From positions 62,001 to 126,000 of the forward strand of contig NW_019173964.1 in NCBI RefSeq assembly GCF_001642475.1: a stretch of DNA of 64,000 nt. The letters are read 5' to 3'. The notes below the pieces were generated by a model that saw only the letters and a list, made by a program, of their open reading frames with translations, made no database searches and was not told the DNA's origin. This stretch comes from Fonsecaea monophora. Lineage: Eukaryota > Ascomycota > Eurotiomycetes > Chaetothyriales > Herpotrichiellaceae. Of this stretch, positions 1 to 11,947 are shown piece after piece. Numbering within the stretch: the first letter of the stretch is position 1; every line of letters begins with the position of its first letter. The translations under genes were made by a program, and so were the position numbers.

Positions 1-3000
1 TTCGCGATCCTGACACAGGGGTTGAATTATATTCCATCCACGGTAATCCCGCAGAAGCCACCACCCCCTCATCTGGAACTGGTCAAATACTACTTCCGGC
101 CTCAGTTCGAAGCACTTCAATCCGAGTTCCATGATATAAAGGCTTTAGGTGCTGCTGCGGTCGCCGAATGGTATAAAGGCCTCGAGACTCTGGGTCATCG
201 AAGTAACACCGACGCTGCGCGCTTTGAGCAATGGGAACTCCAAGGTGGATATTCCAGGTTGCCAATTGCCAGAAGCCCCAGCGGAAACGGTGTCGGTACT
301 TCGTTGATGAGTCTTACGAATCATGCAGACCCTATGCAAACATTCGACAACGTGCAACAACCATCTGTGCATTCTGCCGACGGAACACCCTCTTCTGGCA
401 ATGTGGTTTCAGGACTCTCCACTCCCGGCACCCTCGAAGGTAAGCGATTATCTGATTTGGTTTTTTGATACTCGGGATTGTCTCATTCTCTCTCCAGTCG
501 TAGTAGCTTCTGGATGCTCTCGTCCGCAGCAGAACTAATAGTGATCCCGTGCAGATTCTAGACACCCTGCCGCTCAAATACAGTCATGGCCTCTTCCACA
601 CTTTCCTGTTGCGCCAGGACAGCAGCCCCTCACATCTATCGGCCCTCTTGGTCCTTCATCGCCATCTGGCCAAATTCCAGGGCGTCCCCCGCGCCAAAAG
701 ACTGAACGTAGTCTGAAAGAGGCAACAAAGACAAGGGCTGAACGCCGCAAAGATATTGAGAGACGCTGCCTTGCCCTCGAACCCCCAATAATGCCGTCAA
801 CGTTGGTGCATATGGATGCGTTTCAGGCGGCGATCTTGATTTCACGCCCACTCGACGATAAGGCCTGGGAGATATTGAAACCGCGTCTTCTTGCACAACG
901 TGCAGAGGCTGAACATCGAGAGAGCAAAATTTCACTCAGCGATCCTACGATACAACTCCAAAAGCGCCAGCAACTGGAGGAAGAGCAGCGCGTGGCACAG
1001 GCAAATGCAAGCCACATGTGGATCGAACTGAAGGTCCCTCCAAGAGATAAATTACAGAAATATGCGCAAGATTTTATACATCTGACATGGTCGGATGGTA
1101 CTGCGGTGACCAAGGCAACTGCAAGCAAGTTCGCTGCGGAGGTTCTTTGTCATGTGCGACAGCGCTTCGACGAGGTGGTTGCTCAAGAAGATCGAATGCT
1201 CCAGCTCAAAGGAACCGCCTTTCCCCAAGACGAGGCGTCCCTTGCCTGCAGGAAATTAAAACTTGAGGACATGAAATGGGTCTATGAAGAATTTGTGAAG
1301 CCTCACGCGGAAAGATTCGGAAAAGAACTTTTTCTCTGCCACGTGTGTGATACCACACAAAAGCTCTTCGCATTCGAAGCAGTCATCCAGCACTTTGCTG
1401 CGAAGCATACGAGCTCTCTTAGTAGCGGCAACAGCATCGTGTACTGGAAAGCCGAATGGCCCTTGGAACCCCCCTTCGATCCACATCCGAACATTCCCTG
1501 GGCTCTCCAGGCTGCAGGAAGCATGGCTAGCACACAACCACCTCAGCAAGCTCGCCTGGGTTTGCCTCCTCGCGGCCCGCCATCATCGGTTGAGGGCGGG
1601 CTTGGAGGTCCATACAATGTCCCGCAGCCTATTTCATCATCACAGTGGTTTGCCGACCCATTACAACATGTTGATCCGAACAGTTCTTCTAGTGTTTTGA
1701 GAACGGACTCGCCCAATACCGGGCGTCTCCCTCCAAGGCTTGAAAAAGGACGTCTCCGTGGTAGCGTCGCCGGCTCTTCGATTGCCAGATCTGAGACCTC
1801 CGGATATACCAATGAAGATGAATACGGGCCTCGTTATCAGCCCTATAAATTTGCCCGCCCGAACGCTCCTATCGTTCAATACTACCAAGGGTCACATGCT
1901 GGCGCTAAAATTGGCGACGAGATGGATAGGAGTCATTCAGGCAAATCCGCACCTCGACGTGAAGAACACCCTCATCTTTTCGAGACCGAACGTGGCTGGG
2001 AAGCCTGGAAGCGACCAGGGCCGATTTCCCACGGCTCCATGATATATTCGTACGGAGACAGCTCTTCGAGGTTCTCGTACGGAGAATCTGTACAAAGAGA
2101 TGGCGGGACCTCGGTCGACGGAACATCTGAGACTGGTGGTAGCAAGACTACCAGCCACATCTCTTTGCGGCGGGAATTGGCTTCGGAGTCAAGAGCGCCA
2201 ACCAGCGACCTCGAGTCATCGAGAGAGGAAGCCCATCAAGCCGCCACCCATGCAGCCGTAGAGAATTTTCTCAACAACTTCAGTCCTCTGGTTGGTGATG
2301 CGGGCACGGATAGTGCGAGAGGCGTTGGCACGATAACGCGCCCGACTGACTTGGAGCAACCACACAGTATACCGGGACTGCATCCGATTGATGCGTATCC
2401 TCAGCAGGGTGAGACCTGGGAGAGCTTGGGCAACCGCACCGGGGGCCATATCTCTCCTCCTACTCGACAAAGACCTGCTCCACCCCTAAGAGAGCTTGAA
2501 CGACCGCCTGTGTGGGCTGACAACCCTCCAGCACAGCTCCGCTATAGCCCTTCGATGCCACCAGATCGTGACCCTGAGATTACTCGGGAGCTGGCTTATG
2601 ATGATAGATACAGGGAGCTTCCCGGACGAGCACTCCAAGCCCGCTACGACCGCCAATTTGAAGATATGCGGGATCTCGTCCCCGCATATCCAGTGCCTCC
2701 TTACGAACCTCAGTATTTCTACGGTCACGACGGAAGACGATATGTAGAAGTAAGGGAACAGAATGCGGAGAGGTATGCACCTCGAGCCGACGACTTTCCT
2801 GAACGATATCACAACCCCACGGATAGTTCTGGCTCGCGTTATTTGGACAGCAGGCGATACATTCCAGAACGACAACTTGAACACGACAATCGTATGCATG
2901 GTCCATTGAGAGAATACGAACTTGGCGATAACGATTACCGCTCTGCTCAGAATATGGGACCGTCGTGGGGGTATGATAGCCGCCACCCTCACGAGCAGGC

Positions 3001-3121
3001 TACTCTTGAGCCACATCCACGGAGTGCAAGAACCAACACTCGAGAGACCACATATGAGCCGATCGAGCAACCAATGAGATACACGCCGCGATCCTTTGGC
3101 GCAGAGCGCCCTGGTGAATGA
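1..3121 (+). CDS. Large fungal protein of unknown function with one zinc-finger-like motif (5'-truncated by the window edge)
   Basis: Two exons can be joined: 1-439 and 555-3121 (donor gaag|gtaagc, acceptor gtgcag|at). The frame is open from base 1, so the true start lies upstream. At least 1,001 residues are visible. The first part is low-complexity and Pro/Ser-rich. A basic, charged coiled segment follows, then a folded domain with a C-x2-C-x14-H-x4-H arrangement (CHVC ... HFAAKH, bases about 1338-1410) that looks like a single zinc finger. The C-terminal half is disordered, rich in Arg, Tyr, Pro and Glu, with repeated RY/RE pairs. I do not recognise a characterised homologue; it resembles conserved uncharacterised proteins of filamentous fungi. 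A nuclear or RNA-linked role would be a guess. The alternative acceptor at 497 is excluded because it leads to an early stop. Confidence 0.8.
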
Positions 3122-6100
3122 TCGCTTCCTGCTCGAAGGAGCTGGATCGGGATCCCGCGATTCCAATGGAAGTAAATTGGAGGTAAAGCTGATGGATTTT
3201 CTTCTGGTTTTGCAACTTTCTTTTCGATTTATTTGCTCGGGCGTTGTTTGGGAGCGAGTGAAACATATTGCATGGCTCCGTCTGGGTCGGCATGTGTGCT
3301 GTTTTCTTTGTTGTTTCGAAGAGATACCCCCTCCATGTTTGTTTCAATGCCGAAATGTTTTGATGCCCTTTATTTACAATATTGCCAAAAGGAAAATTAT
3401 ATATTCGATGACCGCCAGGTATTGATGAGGGAACCGATCAAGTCCCCTTTCCACCAGCTAGTTAAAAATATTTTTTGCTGCTTTCGGGGAAGAATGTGAA
3501 CGGCACGGATTTCTGTGTGCCCTCTACTTTCGGCATCATGCACACTCACGCAATACCAGGAGCCTGGACGCGACAACAGGCTAGCACGTGGGCCGGCAGC
3601 TTTGCATCATACGAGTCTGGGACGGTCAGTGTTGAGGCGGAGGCCTAGCGCACAACCCATGTCTATACCTATGCGTGCATGCCCAACGTGAGGCGGGCTC
3701 CCCACCCTACCATGTGACTATTTTTCTGAAATCCTATATCTGCAACTATATCCGATCTCGATGGCGATGAGTTTGATCGGAAGAGCAGAACTGGCCGAGT
3801 TGTAGCAGTCACCCAATAAGTGTTCACGCCGGACTTTGTGGAGCTCAGCCGTTGTTGGGGACTTTTCTGCCTTCGTGCAATTATTACACCTGTCAGGATT
3901 TCGTCAACGTCATGGGCCGTCGAAGCCAGGATTCTGGGGCTGTACGAGGACTCGTAGGAGGTGCTACAGCGCTTATGCACGGGGTGAACGGACTCAGCAA
4001 AGGTATTTCCCGTTAGTGAGGCTTGAGATTCGGATTGATGGCCCACCGCCGTTGTCGATGCCCGTGATTGGCGGAGCGGGTGCGTCATGGCCCCTTCATG
4101 TGATACAGCGCCTCTTGCCGCTGGTTGGTGACCGTCACACTTCATGGGAAATGAAGCAGACGCCAGTGCTCCTCGTCTTTGCCGACTTCACGGTGATGAA
4201 CTCGAAGAGACTGGGATGCGGCAGTTAAACTGAGATTGCTGGGTGTTCTTACTGCCACTGCCACGAGAGCGCGAGGAGATGGTGGTGGTGGGCCGTCTTC
4301 ACCGCGACTTCGGGACCTGCGGGAAAAGCAACAGTGATTGAGAGGGTTCGGGTCGGCCGTGCTTCGTGTCTTTTTTTGGCCCATACAGGTGGGCTACGTA
4401 TGGGCTAGGAGGAAATCAAGAGGGTCAACAGATGTCGAGTCAAGAACCCTGATGGTGATGCGAGACGGTGACAATTCAGATGGCAAATTGTTTGGTGGCT
4501 GTCAACATGTCTGGCGTGGCTTGGGCATGGTGGGCATGGTGGGCATGGTGGGCGAAACTGCATTGTGGAAAATAAGGCGGGCAAGGCATATTCAAGCCCA
4601 TTTGAAAGCATACCAGAGTAACGGTTCAGATGAAGCTGATGGCTTGCAGGTATTAGGCGAGAGATGGTCTGCAGACTAAGCGAGGGTCAAGAGGTGGTGA
4701 AGAGAATGATGCAAGTAGTCAGAGAGACGGGTGATGGAGGGAGGAGGGAGAAAATCTCGAGCGGACATTATTGTTGGCTTTGTTTGTTCGAGGCCACCAG
4801 GCTGAGTATCCCTCCGCAAGACTTACTTGAGGCCCAAGGCACCTTAGGTACATACTCGTAGGTACCTACGAGTACCTCGAACGAGTAAAGGCACTCGGTA
4901 GGTTACCTAGCTAGGCTGAACATACTCGCGCAGTACCTACTTGTATGTACCTACAGTAGGCAGGTAGGTGATACACGTAGTGGACAGATGAGCAGCCACG
5001 CAGCTTTACGTGATGGGCATTCTACAGGCAAGGTGGCCCCCAAGTGAGTCAGTGACAGTATGTAGGTGTGTAGGACGAGGAACAGGCACCCGAAAGACAC
5101 CCAAGGCCAGGCATACCCCCATAAGCCACTAGGCAAACCCACCGACTCAGGCTAGTAGGAGGCTAGCCCTAGCAACCCGAAGAGCTCACGTTGCTGTTTT
5201 CCTTGCCCCCCATCGGCTTGCTCGCATTCCCACCTTGCCGTCACCCTCTCTCTCCACCCCACCAAATACCTAGGTACTGCCCGGCTGCGCAGCAGCTACT
5301 GCTACTGCTGGCTGTGATGCTGCTTGCTTTCTTCTGGCTGGTCTCTCCACCTTCACCATCTTGTCTATCCCAACCGTAATCCATCCAACCATCATCGACG
5401 TCTCTTTCATCCACCAACTATCCATCGTCTTTCAACCTTGTCCATCCTCTTGTCGTGTTGGCACCTGCAGCGCGCCCCTTAACTATTCTACTATAGGATC
5501 CTTAATAAGTCTCAACAGCTATCCGAACTTCATCCAATCGTCGCCCACTCCCATCGGCAAAACAACAACAATCATTCGTCCCACCATCTGTCTGCTCCCG
5601 CACGCCTCGCCTCGCGCATTGCATACCACTGTATGTCTCAATCTGGTTCTACCCTTTCTCGGTCCATTAGATGTCCCCGTCCTAGGATATCGATACTAGC
5701 CTGTAAATGCTAGTATCGCTAATGAGCCCCGTTCCCAGCGCACTGACCGATGGACTGACCAAACAATCTAGACCTGCAGCAACCGCGCTGACCCAAGCAT
5801 CTCATCTGCAGCTGTCCGTCCCGGCCTTCGAGTCGCGCAGCAGCACCACAAACCATACCAGTCGCCAGTCGCATACCATCACTGCGCAGCCACCGCACGG
5901 CGCACTCTCTCGCGTGCCGCATCGCCTCGCATCACGATCCTGCTGGCTGGGTTCCCAAAGGTTCCAGCGATCGGGTCTCGCTTCAGCTGCGACTAGATCC
6001 TCTTGCCTTTCGAAAGTCCGTCATTTGTGCGTGCCCGTGGTAGACCGCCTCACATCCCACCACAACCATTCGACGCTTCTTCCGGAAAGTCCCAAGTCTC

Positions 6101-6380
6101 AAAATTGACGGTTTCGCCTGCACGACAACGCATCCCCCATCCTAAATCGTTCCCCGGTTCCCCGTCAGCCCTGGGAAACGTGCCGACTGGTAATCATTTT
6201 GGGCACAAACAAAGCAGGAGAAGGGATCGTCTGACCTCTTGCGCCGGAAGTGACGCAGGCCAGCATTAGACATCCTGCACTGGTGTCGCCCCAGTGTGAC
6301 GTGGTCATCAACGCCAGCCAGACAATCCTCGCCTTGCAATTCGGCCGCTGCGGCTATCCTCCAGAGTACAGGACTACATC
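3122..6380. other. Long gene-free stretch upstream of NF-YB
   Basis: No open frame here shows a recognisable domain or convincing splice structure. It holds an AT-richer 3' flank (3122-3500), a three-copy 9-bp repeat near 4522, TACCTA/TAGGTA-rich sequence at about 4849-4976, and from about 5190 a strongly pyrimidine-rich stretch of the kind seen in fungal promoters and leaders. A CCAATCG word lies near 5534. The 3' part is probably promoter and long leader of the NF-YB gene. Confidence 0.6.
4522..4553 (+). repeat. Three tandem copies of a 9-bp unit plus a partial copy
   Basis: The unit TGGGCATGG occurs three times in a row (4522-4548) followed by TGGGC. It is non-coding as far as I can tell and probably a small minisatellite. 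Confidence 0.85.
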
Positions 6381-7701
6381 ATGTCGGCCTCCCCACCCAA
6401 GGAACCCGATGTCGAACAGAACGCACATTCTGGTGAAGAGCAGGATCATATGGATCGCGAACAAGAAGGAGCTCAAGGTGCCGGTCTGGACTTTGAAGTC
6501 AAGGAACAGGATCGATGGCTTCCCATCGCCAATGGTGGGTGAAAAATTCTGTCTTTCTTTTTGTCTTGATGTTTTGCAGGTCATACACACACTTTTCTCT
6601 CACTGGAGGGGAAGGCACCGTGTCACCAGACGCACAGTCTTTGGAGTGTTGGCATTTGATTTGTTCGACCCTTGCGTAACAAGCCATGCATCTTTGCGCG
6701 CGCCAGCAACGTTGCTTCTGGGCTCTGTGCGAATCCGAATGTGCGACGCTGCAGCTGCTCTTTAGCCAGCACCGTCTCATTCGTTGCTGCTTCTCTCCTC
6801 CTCAAGCCATGATTTGCGTCCCAGCTCTCCTCAGCGCTGACTGGTGCGGCATCTGGACCACTCAGAGAGCGCTGTCAACGTCTCACTCGACACAACAAGA
6901 TCCCCAAGATGCCTTCCAGTTCTTCTGAGCATGAACGCAAACCATTGTCATCCTCCTCCAAGCACCATGGCGGTCGATCAACATCGTCGTCGTCTTCCTC
7001 CATGTCAGCAATGTCAGATGCTAACATCCGAAACTTTGCACCAGTGGCCCGAATCATGAAGACTGCCTTGCCCGACAATGCCAAAATCGCCAAGGAAGCG
7101 AAAGAATGCATGCAAGAATGTGTGAGCGAGTTCATCTCATTCATCACCAGCGAAGGTATGTGAGCTTCCTGTTACTGAGAAATCATCGCTTGCGGTCCGT
7201 TCATGCCGGGGGAGCTTTGGCTAACGTTGCACAGCGTCCGAAAAGTGTCAACAGGAGAAGCGCAAGACGGTCAATGGGGAAGATATCCTGTTCGCCATGA
7301 CTTCGTTGGGCTTCGAGAACTATGCAGAAGCACTCAAAATCTATCTCTCCAAGTATCGCGAAGTAAGTTTTGTGTCTTGTCCCCCTCTCCTTTGTCAGCT
7401 CGACGAGGAAATCAATCTGAACAATTGAACTGATTGGGATGAGACCCAATCCACAAGGGGCGAGAACCAGAACAGACCTACCAGCAGTGGCGGGTATGGG
7501 GGTGGCGTCGGGCCCGGCAATGTCCAGGGCAATGCCGCGACAGGCCCCCCCGGCTACCCAGGGGGGCAACCCGACAATGCCACCGAACTATTGAATCAAG
7601 GGCACGGCATGAATGCAAACGATCACGACGCGACCGGTCCATATGGTTATCCCAGCGCCGTGTCCAGCGGCCACAATGGCATCGCCAGCGACAATTTCTG
7701 A
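6381..7701 (+). CDS. hapC: CCAAT-binding factor subunit B (NF-YB / HapC / Hap3)
   Basis: Four exons: 6381-6534, 7045-7155, 7235-7362 and 7444-7701, giving about 216 residues. The protein is the histone-fold NF-YB subunit of the heterotrimeric CCAAT-binding complex, which acts in the nucleus with HapB and HapE and, in filamentous ascomycetes, recruits the iron regulator HapX (family knowledge). The acidic N-terminus leads into RWLPIANVARIMK (residues about 45-57) and then a near-canonical histone fold containing NAKIAKEAKE, CVSEFISFITSEAS and KTVNGEDILFAM, ending at LKIYLSKYRE. The Gly/Pro/Asn-rich tail starts TQSTRGENQNRP as in other fungal HapC proteins. That homology fixed the last acceptor (gatgag|acc at 7443), which is a weak GAG site. 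Intron 1 is 510 nt and contains a second in-frame start (see findings). The fold is clear; the exact last junction is less certain. Confidence 0.94.
6909..7155 (+). other. Possible alternative first exon of NF-YB
   Basis: Inside intron 1 of the NF-YB gene an ATG at 6909 opens a frame that runs without a stop through the exon 2 acceptor and stays in the histone-fold frame (VARIMKTALP). It would replace the first 51 residues with a 45-residue Ser/His/Lys-rich leader ending ANIRNFAP. The ATG context (cccaagATGC) has A at -3. Whether it is transcribed as a first exon cannot be seen from sequence alone. Confidence 0.4.
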
Positions 7702-8851
7702 GTCGGCAGGAGAGGACGTCCGCGCATGTCAAGGGCGCCGTGGGCCAACAGCGGACAGGAGTGCACTATCTGCCAGTTCCTCGGGCACCGCCAGATAGTC
7801 AGGCACGGTGGGGTGAGACGGACGGAGACGGCGATTACGGATGAAAGAAGGCACAGGGTTTTATTCGTTACTGAATATGCCAACTGTACATGAGTATCGG
7901 TGCTGAAAGACGGAAGGATATTGTAAGAAAAGGGCCGGGCTGTCTGACCATGGAAGAACACAGAATGCATTGAGGTTAACCAGGACTGATCGTTAACAAA
8001 GAGCCTGACGTGGGTGGATTGTGGGGTCAGGTAATGAGGAACGAAGGAGCTATGGAAAGGCTGTAGACTGGGTTGTTTAAAGAGATCGACAGGCGTGAAC
8101 GAATGAATCATGTTTTGAGGGAACGAGGCCTTCATTATCGGAGAGCGGAGTCCCTGACAGGAACTTGGCTGAACAAATCAGCTCGTTCAAGGGGACTTCC
8201 TTAAAAGCCAGGTGTTTTCGATGCTTTACAACGCGACATTACACACAAGCGTTATCAACTAATGGCGGCCGATATTGAAGTGATCAACCCCCACTAACAA
8301 AGTCCGAGTCTGGCTTTCCAATGCGATAAGGGTTTCTTTGAGGTACCAAATGTATGCACAAGTACGCCCTTGTTTGACAATAGGGCGGAGGGCGGAATGC
8401 GGAATGGGGCCGGCGCCAGGCCATACTCAAAGGGGACAGTCACGTGTCAAGACTTGGCCAAGCTAGACACGGATAAGGCACTGTGATTGGCCGGACTTGA
8501 ACCTCACACGAGTGGGCCGACGATAAGCATGTTCAAGCGCACATTTCCTGGACCAGGCATCCCTTAACTAATTCTGGATCTTTTCAAGCCCCTTCGTTCC
8601 TTTTATTTACCTAATATCGTCCCCAGTCCATCCACTCCCTGTATTCGTCGTATGTAACGTTTAAATGCTGGAACGTCACAGGATCATTGCTCATTCTTCC
8701 GACCCTGCACTATCATTTATACTTTGTGCTCGTCTTTGGTTAATTGCTCCTTGTACCCCATAAAACACCTCCCCTCCTGTTCGTGAGCACTCTCCCTAAG
8801 AGATTCATTCGCACATCTGGAGATCCAGAACATCTGACCTCACAGATCAAT
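7702..8851. other. Intergenic: NF-YB 3' flank and aminotransferase promoter
   Basis: No credible coding signal. The left part is the 3' flank of NF-YB. The right part (about 8400-8850) becomes AT- and pyrimidine-rich before the aminotransferase ATG and is presumably its promoter and leader. Confidence 0.6.
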
Positions 8852-10604
8852 ATGGCACCTCACGCTGAACCTGAGGCGGTAACGGATACTTCGTCCTTCG
8901 TGTTGGCAGACCCTGTGCTCGCCAACGGGGACACACACTCGGTCTTCACCGTCGACCATGTCCTACCTCACCGCCAGAAAACAGGGCCGCCCCCGACGAC
9001 GGTGGCTGCTTTCTCGAGTGCGGACATGTTCAAGAGTAAAGGGTGCTTCAGAAAACCAGCGGCCCAACGGTGGGATCATCGTCTCTCAGTGGAGAGCAAG
9101 GCTCGACAAGCTTCGTCGTTGAAGGGGGCGATGAAGTATTTCCGAGCAGATACTATCAGCCTCTGTGGCGGGTTGCCTTCGAGGTAAAGTTTTGTCTCGT
9201 AGCTTTGTATAGTCTGCTCTGTGTTGATCTGTGTCTAGCGACTATTTCCCTTTCGAGGAGCTCAGCGCAAAACTCCCCGTCTCCCCTGAATTCTCAGAAG
9301 CGGAAACACACGAGTCCGGCCGCGTGTTTTCGACCGGCAAGCATGACGCTCGGGATGGCAAGTCGCTTCTCGATCTATCGATTGCCCTCAACTATGGCCA
9401 GTCGATGGGTCCCGGGGCACTGATTCGCTTTCTCACCGAACACACGGAAATCGTCCACAACCCGCCGTACTCGGATTGGGACATCTGCATGACCGCGGGC
9501 AGCACGTCGGCGTTGGAAATGGCGCTCCGCATGTTTTCTGAGAGGGGACACTACGTGATCACCGAGGAGTATACGTTCAGCACCGCCATCGAGACGGTCG
9601 CTCCCTTGGGGTGCAAAATGCTCGGCATCAAGATGGATGCCGACGGAATGCTTCCAGCGGAATTGGACGACATTTTGTCCACCTGGGATGAGAACGTCAG
9701 GAAGGCGCCGAAACCGTTTCTCGTGTACACGGTGCCGACCGGGCAAAACCCGACGGCGAGTACGCAGTCGCTCGAGCGCCGAAAACAAATCTACGCCGTG
9801 GCCGAAAAACACGACCTGTACATCCTCGAAGACGAGCCTTACTACTTTCTCCAGATGGAACCCTTTGTTTCGGGCCAGACGCACGAGGTTCCGAAACCCT
9901 TCAAGCCGGCGCCCGTGGCGGAATTTTTGCAGAACCTCGTCCCTTCGTACCTGTCGCTCGACACGTCGGGCCGGGTGCTCCGGCTCGATTCCTTCTCCAA
10001 GATTATCGCCCCCGGCAGTCGCTGCGGCTGGGTCACGGGGTCGAAGCAGGTGATTGAGCGCTTCATCCGGCACAACGAGGTCAGCGCGCAGAACCCCGCG
10101 GGCTTCGCCATGGTCCACCTGTACAACCTGCTCGAGGAGAACTGGGGCCACCAGGGGTTTTTGGAGTGGCTCATGTTCATCCGCGCCGAGTACACGCGGC
10201 GCCGGGACATTATCGTGAATGCGTGCGAACGGCACCTCCCCGCGCAGATCTGCAGCTGGGTGGCCCCCAAGGCGGGCATGTTCCACTGGATCAACATCGA
10301 CGTCACCAAACACCCGCTGTACAAGGCGCGATGTACGTCCGGCGGCCACGTCGACTACGCGACGCTGTTGGAGATCGAGGACTCGGTCTTCCTCGCCGCG
10401 GCGGAGCAGTCGGTCCTCATTGCCAAGGGGTCGTGGTTCAGAGCCCAGCGCGGCAGCGACACGCAGTTATTCTGCCGCACGACGTTCGCGGCCGCCCCGG
10501 CCGAGAAGATTGTCGAAGCCATCAGCAGGGTCGGCGCCGCACTCAGGAAGGAATTCGAACTGGACGAACCCGAGGGGGGCGAGCGCAACGGTCATGCGAG
10601 GTGA
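8852..10604 (+). CDS. Aromatic amino acid aminotransferase (Aro8-like, PLP fold type I)
   Basis: Two exons, 8852-9183 and 9239-10604, 565 residues. The splice restores the family signature GGLPSSDYFPFEEL across the junction, which confirms the join. Such enzymes exchange amino groups between aromatic amino acids (or 2-aminoadipate) and 2-oxo acids using pyridoxal phosphate. Visible landmarks are NYGQSMG, the TAGSTSALEMALRMF helix, PTGQNPTAS, the EDEPYYFLQ segment, and SFSKIIAPGSRCGW, whose Lys (about residue 365) should bind PLP. The C-terminal substrate-side Arg region is FCRTTFA. The length is usual for cytosolic Aro8 or its close paralogues. The ORF continues 36 codons upstream of the chosen ATG, but the ATG at 8852 fits the family N-terminus. 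It is convergent with the monooxygenase at 11.9 kb. Aromatic versus aminoadipate preference cannot be decided. Confidence 0.93.
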
Positions 10605-11947
10605 TTGCGGCCACGGATGTGGAAATGTGTGTGTGTGTGTGTGGACTTGTGTTTCCTCACTTGTCCCTCTCGCGCTTTGGGTTGGTACATGAGAGTGAGA
10701 GCGAAGAGCGCTCTCACAACTCGTTGTCGGTATTCTCGCCAGTGGTGCGACAAGTCTTCAACGCCGAAGCCGACGGACATGGGAGCCAAACGGCGCAAAG
10801 GGCACCCCGTGATTGTCTATCGTTGGTCTTCGATAATGATAGTAAGCCACAACGTACCAACAGCCCGGCCACATGGGGCCTCGACCACCCCCATCGCGGC
10901 TACGAATCGACGAACAACCCATTCATTTTCAACCTGATTGGCGTTGTATTGACGGAATTTTCCACTTTTGTTTAGAATACATCTCCTCCTCTAGCTACCT
11001 GCCTGCCTGCCTGTGGTGGCCCCTTTATTGTTAGCAGAGATGGGTGTTGGGGAACATGGATATTAAATGTTTTAAAACGTTGGGTTGATGATGAACCCCC
11101 CTTTTGGTTTATTCCTGTCCTGTGGGCTTTTGTTATTTTTTTTTTTTTTTCCGGTCTGAATCGAAATTTTTGGTCCGTGATGGATGGATTGGGAACTGAT
11201 CTCTCTCGTTTCGATTCTGATCCAATACTGGACCGCCATAGACTAGAGTGACAGGGGACCACCTAAAACAAGCCCAACACGGATCCATGTCCAACAGAGC
11301 GTTGGTGCGCTAGCAAGCAGATCATATATGTCTCGGGGGATTTCTGGACAATAGGGATTATCGATAAGATGATGATGCTCGCCCCGTGCGCACCGTACCA
11401 GACTGACTATGAATCTATTCGTGAAACAAACAACGAGCCTAGATAAGTTGAACGGCCCAGACACGGACGGTGAACAGGAAGAACCCTTGGAGAATTCAAA
11501 GTCAAAAAAGAAAGAGAAAAACAGATATTTTCCCTACCGTGACAGAGACAGGTAAGATGGCTAGATGGCAGGGTGGTAGGGCTGTAGTACGGCGGGATAG
11601 CAGGATAGCAGGATAGCATTATGGGTTGGATGGATGGATTGATGGATGAATGGATGTATATAAAATCATACATGTCGTCTTGTCTCGTGGCGATCTTGAA
11701 TCTTGAAACTTGATAACCCCTTGGGTGCCCCCCATCGCCGTCAGATGGCATAATATCTCTCTCAATCGCACATGATTCTCTCGAGTCATCGCTCGTTCCG
11801 TCATCCTGTCATTCTATCTGTCTATCTAATCATTACTGGCCCTCTCCCATCCCTCTACTTCCCCTCTTCCTCTTTCTCCCCTTCCTCTCACTTCTCCCTC
11901 TCGCTTTGTCTTTCTCCGCTATATACACACACCAGCCAAGCGAACCT
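10605..11947. other. Intergenic region between convergent genes
   Basis: This is the 3' space shared by the aminotransferase (+) and the monooxygenase (-). It carries a (TG)9 run, a T-run near 11137, and a GGATGGAT-rich microsatellite near 11630-11655. I see no conserved coding frame. Confidence 0.65.
10626..10643 (+). repeat. (TG)9 microsatellite
   Basis: Nine TG units about 20 bases after the aminotransferase stop codon, in its 3' untranslated region. Confidence 0.9.

Noticed and set aside
2486..3166. 226-codon frame antisense to the first gene
   Set aside because: Hydrophobic/Arg shadow of an RY-rich disordered region; no conserved pattern.
3669..4145. 158-codon minus-strand frame in the long gap
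   Set aside because: No domain, no splice partners and an average composition for random frame; not enough to call a gene.
5707..6108. 133-codon frame upstream of NF-YB
   Set aside because: Ser/Thr/Arg/His-rich frame in pyrimidine-rich leader with no domain; likely spurious or at most a uORF.
9375..10349. 324-codon open frame antisense to the aminotransferase
   Set aside because: It mirrors GC-rich codon bias of the sense gene (Arg/Val/His/Asp-rich, no domain) and overlaps well-conserved coding sequence.
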